Part shown: piece by piece, positions 31,501 through 38,501 of the stretch
How the letters are laid out: the number at the start of each line of letters is the position of its first letter
Numbering within the stretch: position 1 is the stretch's first letter
DNA from: Selenomonadaceae bacterium
Lineage (GTDB): Bacteria > Bacillota > Negativicutes > Selenomonadales > Selenomonadaceae
Reading direction: 5' to 3'
Length of the DNA stretch: 60,812 nucleotides
Assembly (NCBI GenBank): GCA_017634675.1
Contig: JAGBMX010000066.1
Location: 1 to 60,812 of the forward strand
Position numbers and translations under genes: made by a program
The notes under the pieces: generated by a model
Told to the model about the DNA's origin: nothing
Seen by the model: only the letters and a program-made list of their open reading frames with translations
Database searches by the model: none

Positions 31501-31908
31501 AGCGATAATTCCCTCGTGATATTTCCTCAAAAGCTCCTTATCCACACGAGGTTTATAGTAAAAACCCTCCATATTCGCCAATGAAACAAGTTTTGAAAGG
31601 TTTTGATAACCGATTTTATTTTCCGCCAACAAAATAAGATGATAGTATTTAACGCCGCCCACTTCTTCCCGAAGGAAACGCCCCGTAGGCGAAAGATAAA
31701 CCTCGCAACCGATAACGGGTTTAATCCCCGCATCTTTCGCCGCCTTATAAAAGGGAATAACCCCGTGCATATTGCCGTGGTCGGTAATTGCAAGAGCCTC
31801 CATGCCCAGAACTTTTGCGGCGTTCACGAGTTCCTTAACCCTGGCCGCGCCGTCTAAAAGGCTGTATTCAGTATGAACATGAAGATGGACAAAAGCGTTT
31901 TTATTCAT
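28531..31908 (-). CDS. dnaE: DNA polymerase III subunit alpha
   Basis: A 1125-residue replicative polymerase. The N-terminal PHP domain has [16 protein letters not shown] and [18 protein letters not shown]; the polymerase active site shows [23 protein letters not shown] and PDIDIDF (catalytic aspartates), followed by the [12 protein letters not shown] and [10 protein letters not shown] segments. A helix-hairpin-helix and OB-fold region lies near the C-terminus ([38 protein letters not shown]). It has its own promoter. No replication partners are adjacent. Confidence 0.97.
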   Translation of the reverse strand: [1125 protein letters not shown]

Positions 31909-31975
31909 TAAACATCAGTCACCTATGTTAAAAATACAATGCAAAAGCAATTTTAAGGTTTTATGCGCCGTTTGT

Positions 31976-32005
31976 ATTTTAGTTTATATATGAAGCGTTT
32001 GTCAA
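31976..32005 (-). promoter_or_regulatory. dnaE promoter
   Basis: On the minus strand TTGACA (32000-32005), an 18-bp spacer and TAAAAT (31976-31981), about 70 bp before the dnaE ATG. Confidence 0.7.
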
Positions 32006-32036
32006 TGTGAAATATTTTACGAAAATTCCTTAGTGA

Positions 32037-32065
32037 TTGCTTTAAAGCCGTTTTCGTGCTAAAAT
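32037..32065 (+). promoter_or_regulatory. Promoter of the Rpn-like nuclease gene
   Basis: TTGCTT (32037-32042), 17 bp, TAAAAT (32060-32065), followed by AAAGGAGAAGG and ATG at 32094. Confidence 0.6.
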
Positions 32066-32093
32066 CAAAGCATACAATAAAGGAGAAGGCTTT

Positions 32094-33095
32094 ATGAAAC
32101 GTAAGTCTAAACAAAGAGGAAAGCGTCCCAGTCCAACTGCATACGACGATTCGTTCCGAACACTTTTAAACGATTGCAGTGAGCTCATAATTCCCGTTGT
32201 GAATGAGGTCTTTGGGGAGCGTTTTACCGGCACGGAGAAGGTTTCTTTAGGCGTTAATGAACTTTTTATACGGCAAGATAACAGCCGAATGAAGAAACGC
32301 ATAACGGATTCGAGTTTTGTCATTATAAGCGATGAACATACGGAAAAACGCTATCATATCGAATGTGAAGAACAATTGGACAAAAGTATACTATTGCGTA
32401 TATTTGAATACGATGCACAGATAGCGTTAAATGAAGGTAGCGGTTCAAATTATTCGCTAAATGTAAGTTTCCCACATTCGGCGGTGTTAGCGCTGAGATC
32501 ACCGTTAAATTCGCCGGATAAGATGCAAATTTGCGTTGTTACGCCGGGTGGAGAGATAAAATATAGCGTGCCTATTATAAAGGCTCAACAATATGGCTTG
32601 AACGAAATATTTGAAAAGCGGCTGTTGTTTTTACTTCCGTTCTATATTTTTAGTCGAGAAAAAGAATTGCCGGAGTGTAATATAAACGAAGAAAAATTAA
32701 GAGGGTTGATAGCAGAGTATATAAGCATTCGAGAAAAACTTAACGAGCTTCAAAACAAAGAAGAAGTAACAGAGTTTACCAAACAGGCGATTTATGCGAC
32801 TATTATCCATGTAATTGAGTTGATAGCGCAAAAATACGATAAAGTGAGAAAAGGGGTTGAGGAGACTATGGGAGGCAAAATTATCGAATATGAAGCTAAG
32901 GATATTTTGAATAAGGGATTAAAGCGAGGATTACAAAAAGGACGCAACGAAGAACGAAAAAAAGCCACAGAAGAAACGGAAGAACGGGCAAAAGATATGC
33001 TCCGCGATAAAATGGCGCTTCCGTTAGTCGAAAAGTACACTCGCTTATCTATGTCTCGTATTAAAGAATTGGCGAAGGGGTTAGGCGTTTTATAA
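32094..33095 (+). CDS. Rpn/YhgA-like PD-(D/E)XK nuclease family protein
   Basis: A 333-residue protein of the recombination-promoting nuclease (Rpn)/transposase-like family common in gut Firmicutes. The PD-(D/E)XK-type core is seen in YDDSFRTLLNDCSELIIPVVNEVFG, RITDSSFVIISD and KRYHIECEEQLDKSILLRIFEYDAQIAL (Asp and Glu of the nuclease site). A helical, charged C-terminus with the GLKRGLQKGRNEERKKATEE repeat-like segment follows. Relatives are proposed to cut DNA during recombination or phage defence. It starts an accessory island and is transcribed alone. Confidence 0.82.
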   Translation: MKRKSKQRGKRPSPTAYDDSFRTLLNDCSELIIPVVNEVFGERFTGTEKVSLGVNELFIRQDNSRMKKRITDSSFVIISDEHTEKRYHIECEEQLDKSILLRIFEYDAQIALNEGSGSNYSLNVSFPHSAVLALRSPLNSPDKMQICVVTPGGEIKYSVPIIKAQQYGLNEIFEKRLLFLLPFYIFSREKELPECNINEEKLRGLIAEYISIREKLNELQNKEEVTEFTKQAIYATIIHVIELIAQKYDKVRKGVEETMGGKIIEYEAKDILNKGLKRGLQKGRNEERKKATEETEERAKDMLRDKMALPLVEKYTRLSMSRIKELAKGLGVL

Positions 33096-33126
33096 GCATT
33101 TATGAGTTACCTAAATAATACTAGCG

Positions 33127-33154
33127 TTGACATGATAATGGTTTATGGTATACT
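33127..33154 (+). promoter_or_regulatory. Promoter of the MNT/HEPN pair
   Basis: TTGACA (33127-33132), 16-bp spacer, TATACT (33149-33154); start codon 65 bp further. Confidence 0.7.
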
Positions 33155-33218
33155 GAAGTTGAATGATGTTGTAATGCAAACACATGGTGGATAAATAGTT
33201 AAAGGTGAAACTTTTGTC

Positions 33219-33521
33219 ATGGAAAATAAAATTTTAAATATAGAAAACATCTCGGATTTAGTGCGACCTCTGGCGAAAAAATATAAAGTTCGAGAAATAT
33301 ATGTTTTTGGGTCTTATGCCAGAGGCGAAGCAACCGAAAACAGCGATGTAGATTTTCTTGTATTCGGCGGAGATGATTTTAAACTCACAAACATACTGGC
33401 GTTGGGAGAAGAACTGCGAGAAGCGTTGAATAAAGACGTAGATGTGTTTGAAATTTGTGAAATCAACCAAGGCAGTAATTTTTACAAATCCGTTATGAAA
33501 GATAAGGTGTTGGTAGCGTGA
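33219..33521 (+). CDS. mntA: MNT-domain nucleotidyltransferase antitoxin
   Basis: A 100-residue minimal nucleotidyltransferase with the signature FGSYARGEATENSDVDFLV (GS..R and two of the three catalytic Asp; the third is in VDVFE). In HEPN/MNT pairs the MNT protein neutralises the HEPN toxin, in characterised cases by adding AMP to a tyrosine near the HEPN motif. Its stop codon overlaps the HEPN gene start (GTGA), so the two are translationally coupled. Confidence 0.88.
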   Translation: MENKILNIENISDLVRPLAKKYKVREIYVFGSYARGEATENSDVDFLVFGGDDFKLTNILALGEELREALNKDVDVFEICEINQGSNFYKSVMKDKVLVA

Positions 33522-33862
33522 AACATTCAGACCAACAAAGAATTAACAAAATTTACGAATATTCCGCCAAACTTTACAAATATATTCAAGATAATGGTAT
33601 TGATAAAGAAACACTTTTGTCGGATTTTTCCTTGCAATGGTTGGTAACAACTCCATTGTACAATATGGGCGAACACGCTTATAATTTATCAACGGAATAT
33701 AAATTAAAACATAGCGAAATTTCTTGGAATATGATTGCGGGTTTGCGACATCGTCTTGTCCATGATTATGAAGGTATAAATTGGACTATAATTGCCGATG
33801 TGGTGTTCACAGAAATTCCTGTGTTGCTTGAACAATTAAAACCGCTTGTAGAGGACAGATGA
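33518..33862 (+). CDS. hepT: HepT-like HEPN-domain ribonuclease toxin (DUF86)
   Basis: A 114-residue HEPN protein. The active motif RX4-6H followed by tyrosine appears as RHRLVHDYEGINW; the Tyr is the residue modified by MNT partners. The gene starts at GTG 33518, overlapping mntA by 4 bp. HepT toxins cleave RNA when released from their partner. Confidence 0.88.
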   Translation: MKHSDQQRINKIYEYSAKLYKYIQDNGIDKETLLSDFSLQWLVTTPLYNMGEHAYNLSTEYKLKHSEISWNMIAGLRHRLVHDYEGINWTIIADVVFTEIPVLLEQLKPLVEDR

Positions 33863-33918
33863 GCTTTTTATAAGGGGGATGGATTTGGAACATGGAGGAA
33901 GAATATAAAGTGTCCTAT

Positions 33919-33961
33919 AACAATCGCAACTTGCAAGTAAAATTTGCAGGTTGCGATTGTT
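33919..33961 (+). terminator. Terminator after the HEPN/MNT pair
   Basis: AACAATCGCAAC.TGCAA pairs with TTTGCA.GTTGCGATTGTT followed by TAATTTATTTT. A closely similar hairpin occurs at 37399-37437. Confidence 0.85.
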
Positions 33962-33988
33962 TAATTTATTTTAAAAACAGTACCACCG

Positions 33989-34016
33989 TTGACAGAAGAA
34001 TAAATTATGGTATAGT
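33989..34016 (+). promoter_or_regulatory. Promoter of the MATE gene
   Basis: TTGACA (33989-33994), 16 bp, TATAGT (34011-34016), about 50 bp before the MATE start. Confidence 0.65.
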
Positions 34017-34064
34017 ATGTATAGCATAAAAATCGGTGTTTAATCAAAAACGAAGTTGAGCGTT

Positions 34065-35396
34065 ATGGAACAAAAAACAAATACTTTTGCCGCTTACGGG
34101 CAGATGGCAAAAATTGCCTTACCCGCCATGCTTGAAAGCCTTTTGACGGTCTTAATCGCCGTCGTTGACACAAAAATGATTGCGCCTCTAGGCGATAAAG
34201 CTATTTCTGCGGTTTCTCTCACCACGCAACCTAAAATATTTGTACTGTCCGTTTTCTTCGCTCTGAGCGCGGCGCTTTCCGTATTTATTGCCGTAGCCAA
34301 GGGAAAAAACAATGCGGACGAGGCGAAAAAATATCTGTTTTCAATATTAAAATTAGGTTTCGCCGCCGCTGTTGTTTTGGGCGCGGTTCTTTTCATATTC
34401 GCCCGCCCGGTGATGGAAATTGTCAGCAAACAAAAGGAAACCGTCGCGCTCTCCGCCGATTTCTTCGGCATCGTCATGGGGCTGATGGTTTTTCAAGTCG
34501 CCTCGGTCATACTAAACGGAGCGTTGCGCGGGCTTGGCAAAACCGACATAACCCTTGTCGCCGCCGTCGCTTTCGGCGCAACGGATATATGTTTCAATTA
34601 CCTGTTAATCGAAGGCAATTTCGGTTTCCCGCGTTTGGAAGTGACGGGAAACGCTATTGCTACCGCGCTTGGCAGCGCGGCGGCTCTTTCGGTGAGTTTT
34701 ATAGCCGTTAAACAAACGGAATTTCTGGAATTTGAGGGTTTTTTCAGGCATCGGTTTTTTAAATGCCCACAAATTTTATCCGAAATCAAATCAAAAGCAG
34801 GGAATATTGTTTTGGAAAATCTTGCGATGCGCGTTGGTTTTCTCCTCTCCGGCGTTGTCGTTTCACTGTTTCCCGCAACCGATACCGCCGTGTACTTTGT
34901 GGGAATGCTCCTTATGAATCTTTCCTTTGCCTGCGGCGACGGGCTTCAAAGCGCAACGACCGCGATTTTGGGGCAAAAAATCGGGGAAGGGGATGTAATT
35001 TCTGCCAAAAGACGCTTAATTCTCTTTCTAAAAGCGGGATTTATTGCGTCTATCACCCTCTCTTTCCTCTATATAATTTTTGCGGATAACTTTTTCGGCG
35101 CATATTTTAACAGCGCAGAAGCTGTGAACCAAGGTAAAATAGCCGCTTGCTTCGTAGCGGGCATCACTTTCTTTCAAATAGAGCGCATCATAATAACAGC
35201 CGCGCTTCGCGCCGCAGGTGAGATGAAACTTCCGAGACAAGCGGCGACCATCTGTGTGGCGGTTATAAACCCCGCCGCAAGTTTTATTTTAGCTTACGTC
35301 TTAAACTTAGGCGTTTTGGGAATATGGCAAGCCTCGCTGCTTACGCAAATTCTGTGGTTTACATTGATTGTTGTTAAGGGCAGAAAATGTTTTTAG
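34065..35396 (+). CDS. MATE-family efflux transporter
   Basis: A 443-residue protein with about 12 membrane spans, the typical MATE length, exporting drugs or metabolites in exchange for Na+ or H+. Family segments: ALPAMLESLLTVLIAVVDTKMIAPLGDKAISAVSL at the start, LRGLGKTDITLVAAVAFGATDICFNYLLIEG in the middle and ITAALRAAGEMKLPRQAATICVAVINPAASFILAYVL near the end. The ATG at 34065 is taken as start (the TTG three codons upstream is less likely). The substrate is unknown. A decayed CRISPR effector region follows 28 bp downstream. Confidence 0.9.
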   Translation: MEQKTNTFAAYGQMAKIALPAMLESLLTVLIAVVDTKMIAPLGDKAISAVSLTTQPKIFVLSVFFALSAALSVFIAVAKGKNNADEAKKYLFSILKLGFAAAVVLGAVLFIFARPVMEIVSKQKETVALSADFFGIVMGLMVFQVASVILNGALRGLGKTDITLVAAVAFGATDICFNYLLIEGNFGFPRLEVTGNAIATALGSAAALSVSFIAVKQTEFLEFEGFFRHRFFKCPQILSEIKSKAGNIVLENLAMRVGFLLSGVVVSLFPATDTAVYFVGMLLMNLSFACGDGLQSATTAILGQKIGEGDVISAKRRLILFLKAGFIASITLSFLYIIFADNFFGAYFNSAEAVNQGKIAACFVAGITFFQIERIIITAALRAAGEMKLPRQAATICVAVINPAASFILAYVLNLGVLGIWQASLLTQILWFTLIVVKGRKCF

Positions 35397-35424
35397 TTCT
35401 ATATGATATATTAGGAGAACAATC

Positions 35425-35508
35425 ATGCTTATAAATTTTTCAAATCACCCCTATGAAACGTGGAACGACGATATGCGGCGGCGCGGCTTTTGTAACAAGA
35501 GATTTTAG
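35425..35508 (+). pseudogene. Truncated small gene, N-terminus only (CRISPR-accessory-like start)
   Basis: A 27-codon ORF with a good AGGAGA ribosome site begins MLINFSNHPYETWNDD. This resembles the start of a small (~130-residue) family beginning MxxNxSNHPxxxW that I recall near CRISPR loci, but the protein then runs into unrelated sequence, and stops in the middle of the cas10-like fragment. I infer a deletion joined this start to the downstream fragment. The family recognition is from memory and weak. Confidence 0.4.
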
Positions 35509-35875
35509 TTTTCACGAGGCGTATCGTCTGGCGGAAGAATGCACAAAAAGCGCGAAAACTTGCGCAAAAAAACCACAAAATTTAATAAACGGCTATGCGG
35601 GAAATTGGATTGATTTTCAGATTTCTTCCATGCCAAATGCCGAAGAACTTACCGCGCTTCGCGAAAAAGCCTACTCTGCGGAGGGAATGCGCATGGATTT
35701 GCGCCCGTATTTCATGGACGGCGACAATACGCGCTCTTTTCTTTACCGCGGAGCGCTCCGACAAAAAGAATGCAAACCGCCGACGCTCGCTGAAAGCGGG
35801 GCAGGTTTTTTGCGCCTCCGTGGATTTTCCGCAAGAAAATTTCAATCTGATGGAATCTTTCTTCAAGGAAATTAA
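35453..35875 (+). pseudogene. cas10: Cas10 C-terminal fragment (type III CRISPR)
   Basis: Codons from about 35465 to 35742 read TTICGGAAFVTRDFSF...EAYRLAEECTKSAK..., GNWIDFQISS and ALREKAYSAEGMRMDLRPYF. This order (ITxCAG.A.V...FPF.AY.LAE..K.AKK, then (S/W)xDF(H/Q)I, then LRPY) is that of the second Palm domain and following region of Cas10-type type III effector proteins. Everything upstream, including any HD and GGDD motifs, is missing, and the frame diverges after about 35745. The remaining reading frame to 35875 is probably not native. It is a gene remnant and is not expected to be active. Confidence 0.68.
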
Positions 35876-37231
35876 ACATATCGGCATACGCGCGGATGAT
35901 ATTAGCGGCGAAGTCGAATGCAGTCTTACAATGGCAACTTATAAAAGTGAGGCGAAATTATCGACGCTATCTGATTATCACGCTTTAGACTATACTCTTG
36001 ACATAATTTCCCCGCTCTGTATCCGGGTTCCCTACGACAGGGATCCGAATACTTTGCTTTATGCGCCGGGAGGGCTTATTCGCCGTGAGATTTGCGATAA
36101 AATCATTCCGAATGCAAATCTTACGATAACCAACGCCTATATCGTGGCAAACGGCAAGCGGCTTTTCCCGATGCCGCTCGCCATGGCGGTAATCAAGCTA
36201 AGTCCCGAAGAAATGCGCTATCGCCTTGCTCCCGGCAAAAAACCGAACCATTCAGAACAGCTCATCACCATAAACAACGCTTACACCCGTGATTTTGAGC
36301 AGGGTACGGCGCGTTATACCATTCCCAAAACAACGCGTATCACCGACAAAAACGGCAATGTTCACGACGCGCTCTCGTCGGGGCAAACGCTAAAAGGCGT
36401 AATTTACGGCAATGATAAAGATTTGCGAAAATTAGCCGATTACATTAAAGTTCGCGATTCTTTTATGCTTGGCGCCCATACGGACGAAGGCTACGGCGAA
36501 GTTCGGCTGAATTTTCTGGGACTTCGCGAAAAAAACCGTCCGTTGAAATTTTGGCAAGGCAGTTTGACGCGGTTTGTTTATCCGATACCGTTATCCTAAA
36601 CGACAACGGCATACCCGCTTACGACGCAAACGCGCTAAAAACCGAAATTGAGCGAAAACTAAACGCGCCGAACACTTTGGAAATCGTCGGAAGATATACG
36701 GACGCGCTGAAGGATTTCGGCTTATACAACGACATAACGGGCAAGGGCGTTGTAAGACGCGCCATAAAAGCGGGTTCGACGGTACGATTTAGCGTCAAAG
36801 ACGGGAATCCTATAGATATTTCCCCTATTATCCATACTTTCGTAGGCGAAGGAGTTGCAGACGGTTACGGCGAAATTGCCGTCTACCCCGCAAGGGGCGG
36901 ATATTATCGCTTCACCGAGCGTATCGACCCCAATGAAAACTACGTCAAGATTTTATCTCCGCGAGAACTTATCATAGGCGACAAACTTATTCGCTATGTT
37001 CTGACTGAAGTTTTGAAAAAACGAGTAAAATTCCTAGCGTTTATCGACAGGGAAGATTACAAGTCAAATATGCCCGTTGACGAACTTAGCCCCAAGTTTA
37101 TATTTGAGTTTTTAAAAGAAGAGTACGCAAAAAAAGAGGGCATACCCGAAAGGCTTCTCGTTGTAAGCCGTTACAGGTACACCGACGACGATATTTTGGA
37201 ACTTGCCGATTACCGTATAAGTTTGCCTTAA
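35787..37231 (+). pseudogene. csx10: RAMP-type effector remnant, Csx10-like, frameshifted
   Basis: Two reading frames together resemble a type III-D Csx10-like protein with RAMP domains. Frame A (35787-36550) contains the end of one RAMP (SLKAGQVFCASVDF...IKHIGIRADDISGEVECSL) and a second RAMP with LLYAPGGLIRREICDK and GYGEVRLNF; an ATG at 35931 may be the native Csx10 start. Frame B (36551-37231) continues with FDAVCLSDTVILNDNG, AIKAGSTVRF and EGVADGYGEIAVYP. The switch near 36541-36560 falls in an AAATTTT run, consistent with a one-base indel. No other cas genes or array are present. Csx10 subtype naming is inferred; RAMP character is clearer. Confidence 0.6.
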
Positions 37232-37389
37232 GGAAACACTGCATAAATGAGTTTTAGGTATTTTCGAGAGATTTTTTTGTTAGACAAGGAAAAGTGACTG
37301 AAGGCGTAGCAACGCTACGTCGAAGGCACTTTGACGCAGTATAACGAAAAAAGATCCGAAAAGAGCAAAAGGAATTATGCAGTGTTCCC
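37232..37389. mobile_element. Long-hairpin MITE with TTAA target duplication
   Basis: A 158-bp non-coding element with 15-bp ends GGAAACACTGCATAA / TTATGCAGTGTTCCC (one mismatch) flanked by TTAA on both sides (37228-37231, 37390-37393). The interior is an imperfect full-length palindrome centred on GGCGTAGCAACGCTACG. The left TTAA supplies the TAA stop of the csx10-like remnant. Confidence 0.82.
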
Positions 37390-37398
37390 TTAATTTGC

Positions 37399-37437
37399 AA
37401 TCGCAACCTGCGAAAGAAAATTTTGCGGGTTGCGATT
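37399..37437 (+). terminator. Terminator-like hairpin after the CRISPR remnant
   Basis: AATCGCAACCTGC pairs with GCGGGTTGCGATT (one G-T pair), followed by TTCGTTTGGTTTTTTT. It is a relative of the hairpin at 33919-33961. Confidence 0.75.
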
Positions 37438-37482
37438 TTCGTTTGGTTTTTTTATCGTAAATGTTAAGGTGGAAAACACTAT

Positions 37483-38265
37483 CTATATATCGCCGTTAGC
37501 CTCTTTTTCCATAATTTCGTAAAGCGTCATCATCTCGTTAATGCGCCTTATATCTTCCCTGCTCATATTGCAAGATATATCCGCCCCGCCGTAATAGCGA
37601 ACGGTTACGCTATTTGCGTTCCCTACCGCTTTTAGCATGGCGATAACCTGTTTATCCGCATCAAAAACATAACTTTCGGTTAAAGCTTCCGCTCCTTTTC
37701 CCAGTTTATCATGTCTTTTCGTACCGTCAAGCACAAATGCGTAAGTAACTCCATCCGCCGTAATGTCCAAATGGTCGCCGTGAATCCAACCGTAATTCGC
37801 GTCGTCTAAAGCCGAATAATAGTATATATCATGCTTTAAAGTTATAATTCCGTTTTGCTCCGCTATAAAAGGACGAAGATGTACGCCCGACATTTCCTTT
37901 CCTCTTTTGTGAGTATAAAAAGTTACTCCGCCTCTCGTAACTATCTTCATTTTTGCTTCAATGTCTTCTCTTAATTTTTCAAGACGTTCTCTTTCAGCCT
38001 TCTGTTTTCTCTCTTCTTCTTCCCTCTGTCTGCGCTCCTCTTCCTCTTTCTCTCTCTTTAACCTCTCCTCTTCTTCCTTTTTAGCCTGCGCCGCTAATCT
38101 TTCCTTTTCAATCTGTTCCGGCGTTTTAGTCGCCGCATCATACTCTGCCTGCGCAGCTGCGTGCTCCTGCGGCGCCTTTACTATCGAATAATAAACCGCT
38201 CCCCCTACCCCCATAAGGAGAAGATAAAGCACCACAAACACCAACACTATTTGTTTCGTAGTCAT
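37483..38265 (-). CDS. Membrane-anchored coiled-coil protein, unknown function
   Basis: A 260-residue protein from the ATG at 38265 (GGAGAAA upstream); the longer upstream frame translates a repeat element and is not native. One N-terminal membrane span (residues about 5-27, QIVLVFVVLYLLLMGVGGAVYY) is followed by a long highly charged Glu/Lys/Arg coiled coil (about 45-110) and a globular domain of about 140 residues with no recognised family. The topology suggests a signal-anchor with the globular part outside. It is followed at its 5' side by triplex elements and rnj. Confidence 0.7.
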   Translation of the reverse strand: MTTKQIVLVFVVLYLLLMGVGGAVYYSIVKAPQEHAAAQAEYDAATKTPEQIEKERLAAQAKKEEEERLKREKEEEERRQREEEERKQKAERERLEKLREDIEAKMKIVTRGGVTFYTHKRGKEMSGVHLRPFIAEQNGIITLKHDIYYYSALDDANYGWIHGDHLDITADGVTYAFVLDGTKRHDKLGKGAEALTESYVFDADKQVIAMLKAVGNANSVTVRYYGGADISCNMSREDIRRINEMMTLYEIMEKEANGDI

Positions 38266-38289
38266 TACATTTCTCCTTACATCTAGCTT

Positions 38290-38366
38290 TTTCTTTTCTT
38301 TTTCTCTTTTTTGTAAAAAAGAGAAAAAGAAAAGAAACAAAAGAAATAGAGAAAAAACTTTAATAA
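38290..38366 (+). repeat. Triplex-type element unit U5
   Basis: Pyrimidine arm 38290-38312, GT loop, purine arm 38315-38337 (23 bp); A-run pattern 6-1-5-4-3. The third tract 38339-38357 mirrors 18 of 19 positions (one A to T), followed by TTTAATAA. It begins 25 bp before the start codon at 38265 (minus gene). Confidence 0.85.
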
Positions 38367-38407
38367 AATTTAATCTACAAGTTTTATCAAAACTGTAACT
38401 TTAAGTT

Positions 38408-38490
38408 TATTAAAGTTTTTTCTTTCTCTTTTCTTTGTTACTTTCTTTTCTCTTTCTTTTTTTCAAAAAAGAAAGAGAAAAGAAAGTAAG
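38408..38490 (-). repeat. Triplex-type element unit U6
   Basis: Minus orientation, 12 bp after the rnj stop. A-run pattern 6-3-1-4-3; the third tract (38416-38436) mirrors the purine arm exactly for 21 nt across GTAAC. Begins with TTATTAAAG on the plus strand, facing U5. Confidence 0.88.
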
Positions 38491-38501
38491 AATTTAAGAA
38501 T

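Noticed and set aside
32094..33095. Active transposase
   Set aside because: Although annotated as transposase-like in some genomes, the protein has a PD-(D/E)XK nuclease core, and no inverted ends or duplications flank it.
37228..37393. Small RNA gene in the palindromic segment after csx10
   Set aside because: Matched ends and TTAA duplications fit a MITE better; no promoter is visible.
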